From the NCBI GenBank assembly GCA_020881915.1, contig JAJFPB010000005.1, positions 4,278,001 to 4,342,000 on the forward strand: DNA of 64,000 bases. Direction: 5' to 3'. Position 1 is the first letter of the stretch, and each line of letters opens with the position of its first letter. This DNA comes from Paramyrothecium sp. XJ0827 (taxonomy: Eukaryota; Ascomycota; Sordariomycetes; Hypocreales; Stachybotryaceae). Of the stretch, positions 10,085 to 21,441 are shown piece by piece. Under the pieces are notes generated by a model. That model was not told the DNA's origin and did no database searches. It was given only the letters and a program-made list of their open reading frames with translations. The position numbers and the translations under genes are program-made.

Positions 10085-10990
10085 TTCGGTGACTGGTCGC
10101 TATTGAACAGTAGGGCAAGTGTCCTGGCGCAGAAAATCTTGTACAAAGAACAGGGCTCGCTATTGAGTGCTTTCAAGTGCTTTGGAAGGTCCGAGTGTTT
10201 AGTACTGGCAATGTTTGACGCGGTTGTTGCGCATCTTGGCGTGCTCGGTATGAAGTACAAGGGGATTTGCGATGGCAAGGCTCGAAAGAGATGAGAATCG
10301 TGGCTGAAGAGGAAAGTGACAGTGGATGTAGTACAAAGTGCAAGGTCAATCACGTACGTCTTTGCTTTGCTGCTGCACCGCGTGACTCCAATAGGGCCAA
10401 TTTTTGCGTATTGATATCCATGATCCATATCAATGACCCTGCCCAGCCGTCGGAGCTACCTCCATGGAAATCAGTAGTGACATCATTACTCTACGACGTC
10501 CCTGTTCAATGTCGGCGCTTGCCAGGAAAAAGGATTAGCGGCATTTGGCGCTGCAGAGCTGTCCAATCACCATGGCCCTCGATGTCTGTTTTTGGCTTTA
10601 CCCGTCCCTGCGCCCCTGCACTACGAGGACTACGACCAGGGCTTGAGGACCGGAGGGAATGTCCCGGATGCTCCTGGAATGTTTAAATTGACGGGACTTT
10701 GACATCAGTTCATGTTCGTGTGCTTCGGTACCGGCAAAACAGCTGATCTGGCCACGATCAAATTCAGGTATCTTGTAACCATTGAACGCCTGTTAACAGA
10801 CAAACCCTACCATTTCCTGCACGCCCCTTGGCCAGTCATGCTCCGCCTCCAAACAAGCATTCTGCTTTGGTAGCAGGCCATCCTTCGGGTACTCACTCCA
10901 AGCTTCATCAAATGCTACAGGGACTCCCGCCTTGTTTTGACAACCACCCCTCCACCCAGGGCCACCTAGGGCCACCCGAGGCCACCCAGG
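10085..10990. other. Intergenic: glycosyltransferase 5' side / Ybp2-like 3' side
   Basis: Holds the promoter of the minus-strand glycosyltransferase gene and the 3' region of the Ybp2-like gene, which lies upstream in the same orientation. ORFs here are short and resemble nothing. A 10-bp tandem repeat occupies its right end. Confidence 0.5.
10951..10990. repeat. Four-copy 10-bp tandem repeat at the Ybp2-like stop codon
   Basis: Four adjacent 10-mers of the form KCCACCYRRG (for example gccacctagg, gccacccagg) run up to the base next to the Ybp2-like stop codon, placing the array at the start of its 3' UTR. Confidence 0.75.
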
Positions 10991-12888
10991 TTACTGCAGG
11001 GGAACCCGGCTGAGTGCATCTGTTAGAATGTTCAACTGTCCAATGGTATCAGAACCAGGCTCTGCCTCGTCAACCTCATTCTTCCCAGCAGCCTCTGTCA
11101 GCACCTTTGCGGCGTGCAACAGCGGCTCCACATATCGGTGTTCTACAGCCGCGGCCATACCACTAGGGACGAGGCCTTTGTAATCATTGCTGCTGAAAAG
11201 GAACAACGCGAAGTTGGCCACTTGCAAGTGGAACGGAGACGATTGTGCCCAGAAATCCGAAATAGTCGACGTATCTGCCGTCTTCAGGTGAGAAAGATCT
11301 GGAAACAGCGTGTACTGTAATGCGTCGAAGCAATCCTGGCTTGCGAAGCGTCCTTGAAGCCCAAGCTCTCGCGCCGAGATGATCTCCTCCCGGAGCCATG
11401 TTACTGCACAGGCCTGCAGGGACGAGAAGATGCAGTTCTCTAGCAAGTCTTCGAGAATCGCAAGTCGGTCACTCTCTTCGGGGTCGGCATGAAGGACGAT
11501 GCCCGCCATTACCGTAGAGGCGTTGCGCACACGGATGTTGGGGTGAAACACGGATACCAGCGTCAACTGGTGAAGGTAGGACATGTATGGCACTTCCGCC
11601 TCCTCTCCTCCTTGTGTCGCACCACCGTCCCTAAGCACACGAGCGTGGGCGTCTAACCAGATGGACATCACCACCAGAGCCTCGACTGTCCCTGGGTTGC
11701 CCATGATCTGAGCCTCGGGTTCTTCTTCAAGGAAGCGCTCCAGGAGAAGGTGATGCTCGGGAAACATGCTGATGTCGGGACATTCGTGATGTGCGTCGTA
11801 CACGTCTGAAGAAAACATCCAGTAAGCCGCCAGACACACGAAGCCTCCGGTGGATAGCCCGATGCCCTTTGGGTTCTCATCATCGATCTCGTCGGAAAGT
11901 GGTTCCGTGCAGAGAGGTTCTGCAAGGACCTCCTTGATTGCGGCGTAAGAATTACCGGAGAGGCCCAAGTCTCTGGCGACGGCCTAAGCGGATTGTTAGT
12001 CAAGATCAACTGGTACGACTTCGTCTCGACTGAGCCGACACGTTCCACACAACAATGACCTACCACTAATTGTCCCACCAGCTCGTCCTTCGCCTGGAGC
12101 TCTGGCGTATCCTTGAACACCTGCACCATTGTCTTTCGCCCCGGAACCAGTCTTTCTGGCAGCGTGAACTCAAGCAATCTAGCCGCCCACTCCAGGCGGT
12201 TCGTATTGACATAAGCCTCGATGACACAGGTGATGAATGATTGCAGCAGCCGCTCGATGAGATGCGGCTCGTTGGCGTCGCGGCCAGTCTCCCCACCCTT
12301 CTCTGCCTCTGGGTCCGGTGCGCTCTTCGAATGGTCGCTGTCCGTGAAGGGTGTGTCCAGCTTGGTGCTCGACTGGCGTGTAGGCAGCGGGGGCCTTGTG
12401 CGGCCGGAGAGAGATCGGACGAGCTGGATCACGGCAGCGGTCGCTTCGGCGCTGGAGGCATCGTAAACGCGGTAGACGGTGTCGAGGGTGGTGTGTAAGA
12501 AACGGGATGGCGCGCGGACCTGTAGCCTCTTGTGCAGGATGCCCAGCATGCCAACGAGCGTGATGAATCTGTTATTGGCTTCCGCTGGTTCTTCGGCGGC
12601 GGCGAATGTCTTCTCCATGACCTCGAGGACCTTCAGAATGACCTCTCGGGGGTTGCCCAGCCGGGCGATCGTGACAAGGCAATCCGCACTCCCGGGCACG
12701 GGAATCAACATCTCGACCAGGTCCCAGCCGATCTCCTTCGTCAGCTCGACATCTTCCAGGATTTCCTGCAGGGTTGGCAGGATCTCGGGCGACAGAGACT
12801 TCTCGACGATAGTCAAATAGGTGAAGTTGTCGCTGGCGGGGGGCCGCGATTCGAGGAGACGCTGCACGACCTCGTCCTTGTTCGCCAT
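10991..12888 (-). CDS. Ybp2/Alf4/glomulin-family HEAT-like protein
   Basis: Member of the YAP-binding/ALF4/glomulin family (Pfam Kinetochor_Ybp2). Two exons, 12888-12064 and 11983-10991, separated by an 80-nt intron (GTAGGT donor, TTGACTAAC branch, TTAG acceptor); 605 aa. The protein is almost wholly helical with an ARM/HEAT feel: an opening segment VVQRLLESRPPASDNFTYL, an internal Ser/Pro-rich loop near residue 170-215, and a second helical block that includes RLLQSFITCVIEAYVNTNR. Known relatives act in oxidative stress and kinetochores (Ybp1/Ybp2) or cullin-RING regulation (glomulin). Which role applies here cannot be told from sequence. The ATG at 12888 is the first in frame and sits next to the conserved N-terminus; the open frame continues upstream to 13041 without another ATG. 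Confidence 0.85.
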
Positions 12889-13897
12889 GGTGGGATGTGC
12901 GGGGTGTTGCTGGTAGATGGAGGCTGAGCCGGCTCCAGGTCCTTTGGCTCTTCTTCTTTCTCTTCCTCGGGGCTGACCAAGGTCAAAGAGGAAAACAAAG
13001 AAAAAAGAGGGGGAGGGAGCTAAGGTAGATATGACATGCAATGAATGCCAAGGGAAATGCGAAGGGCCTCGACTGAACGTGAATGCAGGCAGGCAAGTGA
13101 GGAGGTGATCTCGGACTGGGGTCCTAGCTCGTTGACTTGGAGGGGCTTCTGAATGGCTTCGTCATCAACCTGCCAAGTCGTGGCGGCTGGAACCAAACAG
13201 GGCATCCCCTCTCAAGGAAGGTACCTACCTACCTTACCCTACCTTACCTAACGTGAGCTTGCTAGAGCTTGCAGGTACCCACCCCACTGCTGCCAGAAGG
13301 CTTATTTTTCGGGGGCGTCGCGGTACCTGCGAATATCGGCTGGATGCGTACTGTTCCGCCGCGAAATCTTGCATACACTACCGCTTTAGTGTCTTCCTGC
13401 ATGTATCCCGGCAGACTGGTCACGGGCCGCAGGGAAGCCAAGCCAAGTCTGCGCCAACGGCCCCGCACCAACTGTTTAAGGTGCCTTAACTTACTTAGGT
13501 CCTGTACCTCTCTTGGAAATTCATGAGGGTCTACCTCATACGAGTGATTGCTTGTAGGATCCGCAGTGCCCGTCTCCCAAGTCATCCATCTCTCGCCTCT
13601 AGCCGAGTACAGAATGGAAGACCGCGCTTGTTCCAAGATCAACTTGTAGGGCTAGGAAGGTAATGCGTAAAATCCGCGTTGTATTTTGCCACGAAAGGAA
13701 CCGCAAGTAGGCAGATAATCTTCCGGAGAGCGCAATCGCATCAGCACCCAGTCAACGCCTCGCCCGATCAACCCATCCTCAGTGTTTTGTACACAAGCCC
13801 ATCCTACATCCCGATATAAAATACAAGATCTAGCAGTACAACGAAAACAAAAGAAATGTACAGAAGTGTCGTGGTACATCGTCAACATATCGCCTTA
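12889..13897. other. Intergenic: Ybp2-like 5' side / mip1 3' side
   Basis: About 1 kb between two minus-strand genes. It contains the Ybp2-like promoter and leader, an ACCT-rich repeat near 13221-13250, and the mip1 3' region. No ORF here resembles a protein family. Confidence 0.5.
13221..13250. repeat. ACCT-type intergenic motif, copy 1
   Basis: Tandem and near-tandem TACCTACCTTACC units, related to five other intergenic copies in this window. Confidence 0.7.
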
Positions 13898-16800
13898 TTA
13901 GACCCTCCATGTAGGCCGCGACCCCTTCCCAGTCTGCCTCGCCCAGTGCCACTTGTTCTTCCCATCATATCCATTACGATTCTTTGCACTCATCGCCTCT
14001 GCCACGGACATGGGCTCATCCATGGGCACCAGCTGCGGCCAGGCATGATAGGGCAGAACCTTCTTCAGCGAATCCTTGACGGACGTCTTCGCCTTGGCCC
14101 CGCTAGCCGTGTCGTTCTTGCGAGCTTCTTTGATCAAGTCGCGTAGCTCCTCCTCGCTGTTGACGATCTGTGCCTTCAGGAACAGCGTGCTATCGCCCAG
14201 TGCGTCTTCGATGGACTTCATCACGGGGACTCGAGGCGTGTACTCGAACTTTTCCGGTGCAGGTGCGTGTTTGTGGTCTGGTACCACGGACGGATCGAGC
14301 TTCGCTTCACATCCTTTGTCAAGAAGAGCCACAATGTCCAAGCTTTCACCCGGGGAGATCGGCGTTGGATGGCTGGGCGTAATGCAGTCCATATCAACCT
14401 CTTTCCTGAGCACAGTGTCAATGTCCACGGCCGAAAAGTAGGCGCATGACTGAGGCAGGTCCTCTATTCCCACTTGCTGCGAGAACATGGCCCGTGTCCA
14501 GACATTCGCCACTTGAAGGGCCATGGCTGCACGATATTTGTCCTCCTCCTTCACCAAATATCTAATCTCATCGTGTACGCTGATGGCCAACCGAGCGTCA
14601 ATATTGAATCGTCGCGCCAAGTAGTCCATACCAACAACAAGCAGGTGCAGATAATCAACACCAGACGATTGAATTGCCCAGTTGATTCGAGAAGTCAGGT
14701 AACCGCCTTTGTTGATGAAGCGGCTCATGAGGGCCTCGGTAATCCCAGCGCCGAGTACTGGGGTTCGCGGTCTCTCCTGCTCGGCAAATGCCTCCAACTT
14801 GTTGAAGACGAATGACTCGGTGCCACCGCGCCAAAAGGGTCGGTTGTTCAACAGCTTGCGGTTCGTTTTCATGCCCTTCGTATTCGCATACAGCCGGCTG
14901 GCAACCTCCATGGTCTCCTTTTCCGACAGGTTGGGGTTGAATTGGCGCAGCAGTGTTGCAGCAAACTTGAGCCCGGCCCCATAAATTCTGCCATAGTTGA
15001 ACACTTTGGCGTTGTTCCGGGTGATGCCAAGAATCGACGCAGTACGTGAATGAAGGTCAGTACCAGCTGCCTTGGTCCCTTCCAATGTCATGAACCCCAC
15101 GGCATTGCCGCCATGAAGCCTGAAAGTCGCATCTCCCACCAAACTCGCAATCCATAGCTCTTCCGAGTCCACGTCGGCGCCAACAAAGCAGTAGCCTTGA
15201 GGTGCTTTGACCATGGCCTTCAGCTCTGAGCCGACACGGTTCTTCTTCGCGTTGCTGGCAGTTAACCAAGTGTTCTCCACGGCCCTGCGAGTAATGGTGC
15301 CCATGGGGATGATTTGTGGCAGGATGAAGCCGGGGCTTTCTTCTGGAGCACTTTTGCTTCTTCTCTTGCGCCTGGCCTTGTCGGCTTTAGGCAAATTTTC
15401 CTCGTAGACAACCATCTGAGACATGATCCTATCACGAGCGCTGATCCAGTAGGAGCAAGACGCGTTCATCTCCAAAGCTTCTTTGGCATAAGAATATTCC
15501 GATGACAAGGTTCCGTTCTCGAAGTAGGCCAAGTAGCCCTTGGCCATTGGATTCGCACAGCGTGCAGTTGGGCCATCCTTGTGAGGCAGTTTGAAGTATG
15601 CGTGCGCTCTGTCATCTCGAAGAACAGCCTCGCTTTCGTCAAAAACGCACTCGCTCATCTGCTTCCCTGTGTACTTGGCGCTGTCGACCCGGGGTACGCG
15701 GAATGTCCAGCCATATTTGTCGGACCAGAATAGCGGGTGGCCATCCCACGCCAGTTTCAACAGCAGCGGTGCTATCCTGGTTCGAACCGTGACATTGATG
15801 GGTGCGTCGTTCTTCGGAAACAGATCCTTGTACCATTGAGGCATGCCAGGTTTCTTCTGCCTTGCTGCTGGCCTAGGAGGGTCATTCTTGCGTTTGCCTT
15901 TCACCATTTTGATTTCCTGCCCTGACCAATCGAGCTGCTGCAGCCATGGGTCATTTTGCCACACTTCTGGTTGATCCTTTATCTCCAAAGCCTTTTCCGT
16001 CAAGCCCACCAGTCTCTCCTGCACCGCGTCCGATAACCGATGATACGTTGCCTCTGCATTGGCAATGTAGGCCTCCCATGACTTGTTGACTGGAAGGATT
16101 ACAGAGGAAAGGTGTCGAAGAGCGGCAAAACTGACGGGGTGTGGGCAGACGTCAAGGAAATTCGGGAAGACAATCTGATAGATCCGATGGGTGATAGAAA
16201 CATCGGCAGCGCAGTAGTCAAGCAGTTGATCGAGCTTGGCCATGATTCCATCACGGTCCAACACTCCAAAATCGTCTCGCACAACCTTGTCGATTGATAC
16301 ATTGAGATGGAACTTGGCAACATCGCGGAGCGAGTTGACGGAACTCCTCTCTACCCAGAGCTCTTCTTCGTCGTGCATGCTTGCGTTACTGAGAAGCTCT
16401 GCGAGATTATGGTCTGGAGTTTCGCTGGCTACTCGCTCCCTCAATTCACGGTTTTTCTTGTGCTTCATCCACGTCGGACGCTGTTGTGAGCACATCCCAT
16501 TGACGGCAACATGGAGCGACATCGTGTCGAGAAAGGCATTTCTCGTTTGTTTGAGATCATATTCCTCCAGAACCCGCGCACGATCGTATCCGATGTTGTG
16601 TCCGACAATGATACGGTCCTTGGAAGGATCACCCAGCGGTATTAGGTGGTTCTTATCCGTCGACTCGCCGAGAAGCCAAGGTGAGAGCCATGCATACCAG
16701 GCCGTTGTGCCTGATGCGCAAGCCATAATGGCGTACGGGCTTTCCTTCCACATTACCTCCGTATCAAAACACAGCACGTTGTCGTCCGGGGCCTCGACCT

Positions 16801-17391
16801 GCTCTGTGCGCCCGTCGGGATAATACTTGGTCCACCCACTGCGGCGCACCCATTTCCTAGGTTTAGGCGGCGCGTTGGCTCGTGCGAACTGTTTGGCGAG
16901 GCTAAGAAAGGGTTCCGCGCAATCTGCGCCCAACCTGTGGAAGTGCTCGTCAAGACTACGACCCTGCAGCTTCGGGAGATCAAATGCGATGGGCTCAGCA
17001 TTGTCGGTATTCTTGCCCAGCAGGTCGTGGCGTTTTAGATGATCCTTGGAAAGCTCGACAAGCTCGGCCGGTGGTGGGTTGTTGCCGTCCGGGAAAACCT
17101 GATCGAATATATGGGAGCTGATATGCTGAACACCAATTTCGTTGTATCGAGCTTGCGACGGAACTAGACACGGAAAGGAACCCATCAGCAAATGCGCATT
17201 GCGGTAGCACGGGTTGCAGTGCGCTCACCAGCTAGAGAGTTGCGTCCGGGAGAGGTCGAATCGCCGGCGACTGCAGCTAGCCATCGCACATGCGCCCTCC
17301 AGGCATGGCGGCGGAAAGCTTGGTGCCGGGCGATACGGACGAAGCTGGCCGTTTGAGATCGCTGGAGGTGACCAGCGGCGGGACGAAACAT
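13898..17391 (-). CDS. mip1: Mitochondrial DNA polymerase gamma catalytic subunit
   Basis: Replicates and proofreads mtDNA. Two exons, 17391-17229 and 17163-13898, with a 65-nt intron (GTGAGC donor, TTGCTGATGG branch region, TCTAG acceptor); 1142 aa. Exon 1 encodes an Arg/Ala/Ser-rich, acid-poor leader (MFRPAAGHLQRSQTASFVRI) that fits a mitochondrial presequence. Exonuclease motifs are intact: CFDTEVMW (I), VGHNIGYDRARV (II) and YCAADVSITHRIYQ (III). Family-A polymerase motifs are intact: A is DVDSEELWIASLVGD, B is RNNAKVFNYGRIYGAG, and C is SVHDEIRYLV with the HDE triad at about residue 918. The C-terminal extension after motif C (about 200 residues, Lys-rich) is typical of fungal Mip1. No truncation is seen. 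The start is supported by the presequence and by phase across the intron. Confidence 0.95.
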
Positions 17392-17710
17392 GGCTCAAGG
17401 GCAGCGATGCGACATCTCGAGAACAAGGATGGGCGTGGCAGGTGGGAAGGATGGCGTTTTGTGGGTAAACGAAGCTGTCGCAAAGGATGGGGTAATGCCC
17501 GAGACGTTGGATGACGAGATGAGTTCTGACTGGTGTCGCTTTTCCGGCGAAAGGGGGGTGTGGATGTTGCAGTCGTAGGCTTGTCTTGGAAGCTTGAAGG
17601 GAAGTTTCTTAGCGCAAGCCCATCATGGTGGCTACGCTTGTGATTTGCCATTGTCGGCATCTGCATTTGCTGCTCCTGCTAGTGGACCCTTAAGAACAAC
17701 TGAAAACCTT

Positions 17711-17740
17711 TAGGTACCTGGTACCTACCTACCTTACCTA
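17711..17740. repeat. ACCT-type intergenic motif, copy 2
   Basis: Runs of GGTACCTACCTACC and TTACC; same family as the copy near 13221. Confidence 0.7.
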
Positions 17741-18749
17741 GTCACTATTATAGCGCACTCGCAGTACCTCCAACCAGAAGTCCGACCCGCTGGACGGAGA
17801 TGTGGGGAGGGGTGTTTGAAAGAGGGGTTCTCCGTACATGGAGTACCTTGTGCAAAGAACAGTGAGCACAAGCATGGCCAACAAAACGGGGGGAAGTCGA
17901 CACCGGAAAGATACTTGCATTAAAAGACACTTATTAGCCTAAGTACCTAAGGGACTGTGTGTTCAGGCTGACTTCGTCGAGCGACTGTTATTGAGCTGCC
18001 GCCAGAAAACAAACAAGCAGTACGGCGCGCTGCAGTTCCATCGCCGGTCTCTTGATAGCATGGCAGGATAGTTCAGAAATAGGACCGAGTCAAGTCTCCT
18101 ATATTCGGTGTTTGTATGCTGAGACAGAAAATGGCACTGTTCATACATCTCAAGCTGCACCTGCTGAACTCTCACACCTATTCGCATAGAGGCCTGATGG
18201 TGCTTTAATGAGTACATTCTCAAAGCCTACAGCTTTTGCGCTTTGCAAACTTGCCCACTAAGCAGGCTACGAAGCATGCATATCCATGTATATTTCATGC
18301 TCCTTTAAAGACATGCCAGTGACTCCCTCCGTTGAATGTTCATGAAATCACTGTCAGAAGAAAAGGTTCACAACATTCTATAGTTCAAGAGGAGGTGGTA
18401 AAGGGGCTTGCCTCATTATGTATTGCTAGTAATACTATAAAATAAAGCTTTATCAGCCTCTTTTTGGTAGCGTGCATGTCTGCCATGATCTGAGCTGAGC
18501 ACGGTCTTGCTTGATTGCGCTGGGAGAACCTGAACGTTATTGCCTGAAAGTAACGACAGGGTGGTGCAGGCAACCCATCATGTTGACGTCGCGGTGGTAC
18601 GGCTCCCGGTAGCAAGGATGCTTACCATGCGTGCATCCGGTGAGCTGAGCTGAGTTGGCTTACATGTGGACGAGGAAATGGATAGGCAGTTTCCGTGCCT
18701 CGGGTTTTGGGTGGTGCCATGCACGCATCCGGTCTGTACCTTGATCATT

Positions 18750-18802
18750 ACCTACCTACCTTAAGGTACCTTAGTAAGTAAGGCACCTTGCTTGAGTACC
18801 TG
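18750..18802. repeat. ACCT-type intergenic motif, copy 3
   Basis: CCTACCTACC followed by an inverted TTAAGGTACCTTAG-type palindrome and more AGGT/ACCT units. Confidence 0.65.
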
Positions 18803-19507
18803 TCCTAGCAACGAATAGTAAGGTGCTGAAGAAGTAAAGAAAACTTGAGACAAGAAGAGGCTTGTAAGTTGTGCTTAGACATCAAAGTCGCCACTCACCG
18901 GCAGCAACCGGAGCATGTCTCCCTTGACGTGGGCAAACGAGACCGAAAGGACAGAATAGGAAGGGGGAAAAAATCAAATAAACACCCGCCCGACGACAGT
19001 CTACCTGCCCACCAACCACAGGGGCTGGCCGAGCGCCGTAGCCCATCCGCTGGCGCTAAATCCAAGGCCGCCACTTGAGGCCAGGCCAGGCCAAGCCCAT
19101 GCCCGGCCGGATTTAATAATAAACACCTGCACGCACTCACGCACACCTCATCATTATGGCAATCGTCCTCGTTGGGTGAAGCCTGTCGTCCTCGCCAGTC
19201 TTGCCAGCTACTTCACCTTGACGGCAACAACTGCCTAAACCTGTGCGCTGGTCATCTTACGCTGCGGCTCGAGTCTCGGTCCTCCTTTCAATGGCGCTTG
19301 CTCTGCCGTGCTGATTCTTTGCACGCCTGTCATTCATTCACTCATTCAGTAATTCATGCACTATTTGCCTCTTCTCCTTCGCCTCTAATATCGCCGACCC
19401 TCACTCTTGCGCCCCGCCCTCGACGAACCCCGGACGGTCAACAACAACAACACAACCCACCACCGCTCTCGTGCTCTGGCGATAGCCCTTCGTCAACGCA
19501 CTTTTCG

Positions 19508-20760
19508 ATGCCAGCGACCGTCATATCTCCGGCCTCGCCTTACGAGCAGCCGACTGGCCGTCTCCCCAGCAGTCCCCGGTCGTATGGCGAGAGCGCCTTC
19601 CTGGGAGGGTCCGGTCGCCGATCCGTCCTCCCGCCCTTGACCCGGAGCCGTTCGCCACCTGCCAGGTCTTCGTCACCTCGGCATCAACATTCTGCTGCCT
19701 CTGCAAATCCACACCCTCTCCTAACTACGGCTTCCCGGCGCCCTTCTCCCCCAAGCCGCTACGACCGCAGTACGAACATCTCCCGCACCGACGAACCTGG
19801 AGTCTGGGGGGACGATACGATCGGTGACGACACCTTCTTGACTCTTCTGGAGAACCCTTACGACCATTATCTCGCCGATGAGCCGGATGTTGAATCAGAC
19901 TTAGCAAGCTTCAGCCCGCCACCGCGCCGCTCGACTCTCACCACTGGAGCCGATCTAGTCGATGCCGGAACCTCTCAAAGCCAGGGCCCTAACCACCCTT
20001 TAGCTGGCCCTTCTCGTTCCGAAACCCAGCTTACAGCTACAACCTGGAACGATACCCTCACTACGCAGTTCTCTGACGACATTTTTGGAGACGACCCTCT
20101 GCCAGATAGCTCGCAAACCTCCTTCTCGGAAAGCATGCCGGCTGTTCGAAAGCGAAATGCCCCTACTAGAGAAGACTCGCGTGATGCAAAGCGGCCGCGG
20201 GCGTCTGGTCCTGGCGGAGAGGGGGTTTTTCTACAACGCCACGACTCGTTTGCCGAACAGAATCCAACAAATTTAGACCAAGACCTGGAGGATTTGTTTG
20301 GGGAGAGCCCTAGGGACATGAATTACGTCGATGACATTTCCGCTCAAGAGGAGCTCCCCACAATCGACCTGACAGAAGCAAACGAGGTGCCTGAGGAGCT
20401 GAAGAAACCAGAGGAAGACAAGAGGGTGAAATTATCGGCATTTCAGTGTGTAATCTGCATGGACGATGTAACCACTTTGACGGTCACACATTGTGGTCAG
20501 TCCACGCCAGGCATCTTTCCAAACCAGCCACTTCTTGCCTTGCTAACACACAACATTTAGGCCACCTCTACTGCGCACAATGCCTACACTCGTCTCTTCA
20601 TGTCGAGGCGACCAAAGGGAAATGTCCCATGTGTCGTTCAAAGATCGACATCAAGCCCCGCAGCGCTTACACCGCCAAAACGAAGGGCCACTGGCCCTTG
20701 GAGCTGAAGCTAATGACGACGACGAGAAAGGGCAAGCGGAAGGCAAACCCGGCCACCTGA
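19508..20760 (+). CDS. slx8: Slx8/RNF4-like RING E3, candidate SUMO-targeted ubiquitin ligase
   Basis: Probable nuclear E3 ubiquitin ligase of the SUMO-targeted class. Two exons, 19508-20495 and 20561-20760, with a 65-nt intron; 395 aa. The intron (GTCAGT donor, TTGCTAAC branch, TTTAG acceptor) splits the RING codon for the Gly in HCGHLYC. Residues 1-280 are Ser/Pro-rich and disordered. A SUMO-interaction-like motif TIDLT sits at 285-289, just before a C3HC4 RING that starts at Cys314 (CVICMDD, then THCGHLYCAQCL and CPMC) with all ligands present. The C-terminus is short and Lys-rich. SIM plus C-terminal RING is the STUbL arrangement. The alternative is an unrelated RING protein, since Slx8 orthologues are weakly conserved outside the RING. 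The ATG at 19508 is the first in frame. Confidence 0.78.
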
Positions 20761-21441
20761 CGGCTGAAAGTTCACAAGAAAGAGAGGAGGGTGCGTGGAT
20801 GGGCCCGTACAGATCTACCCTGCTTGCGCCGTCGCTTACCCTTCCTGGAACATGAAAGACAATGAAAGCAGTTCCTCCTTGTCCACAACACGACATGCGT
20901 GGCCAGCTGTGGCTGGTGCGGCGTGCTGAGGACCTTTGTAATCGGCTCTACATGTAAGCCGGCTTTGACATCACGGGGAAAATCAGGGAGATGTATTCCT
21001 GAAGTGGCCGTGCACTCAAGGAGCCCACAGCGGGATCAGGCACCCACTACATCTGTTCACATATGTATGTACGGAAACTACCTTACATGATACGTGCTTA
21101 GGACCATTCTTGGCCGTTCTGGCAGCCTATGAAGCCAAATAGTACCATAGCTGAATATCACTGATGACGAGGGAGGTATCGCCTTCCCAAATTTTTACAC
21201 TATGCAAAAATCTCTGCGATGTTGGCTAGAGCAACCAAGTTATTTTCCCACTATTGCTTTGATATCCTTGGCCACAAGTCTCGGCTCGTGCAATTGTATT
21301 GTACCATTGCGTCAACCTACTCTAAACTTTTTGTTGCACATGCGTTCTCTTTCCGAACGCCGTTGTTGATTCCTCCCGTCCTGTACCTGGCACAACCCAT
21401 GCGGCGCAGTTCGACCAAATGACTCTGACTGGCATTTGCCT
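20761..21441. other. Convergent intergenic: slx8-like 3' / nup192 3'
   Basis: About 680 nt between two converging genes, holding both 3' UTRs. No ORF of interest and no repeat was seen. Confidence 0.45.

Larger units (their letters stand above)
17392..19507. promoter_or_regulatory. Divergent mip1/slx8-like intergenic region
   Basis: About 2.1 kb between divergent genes. Two ACCT-type motif clusters lie at 17711-17740 and 18750-18802. The frame upstream of the slx8-like ATG is open back to 19172 but lacks any ATG, so it is read as leader. I saw no additional gene. Confidence 0.5.

Noticed and set aside
13221..13250. Possible interstitial telomere repeat
   Set aside because: The unit is ACCT/TTACC, not tandem TTAGGG/CCCTAA.
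19172..19507. In-frame N-terminal extension of the slx8-like gene
   Set aside because: The extension has no ATG. Its sequence reads like CT-rich leader, so 19508 is kept.
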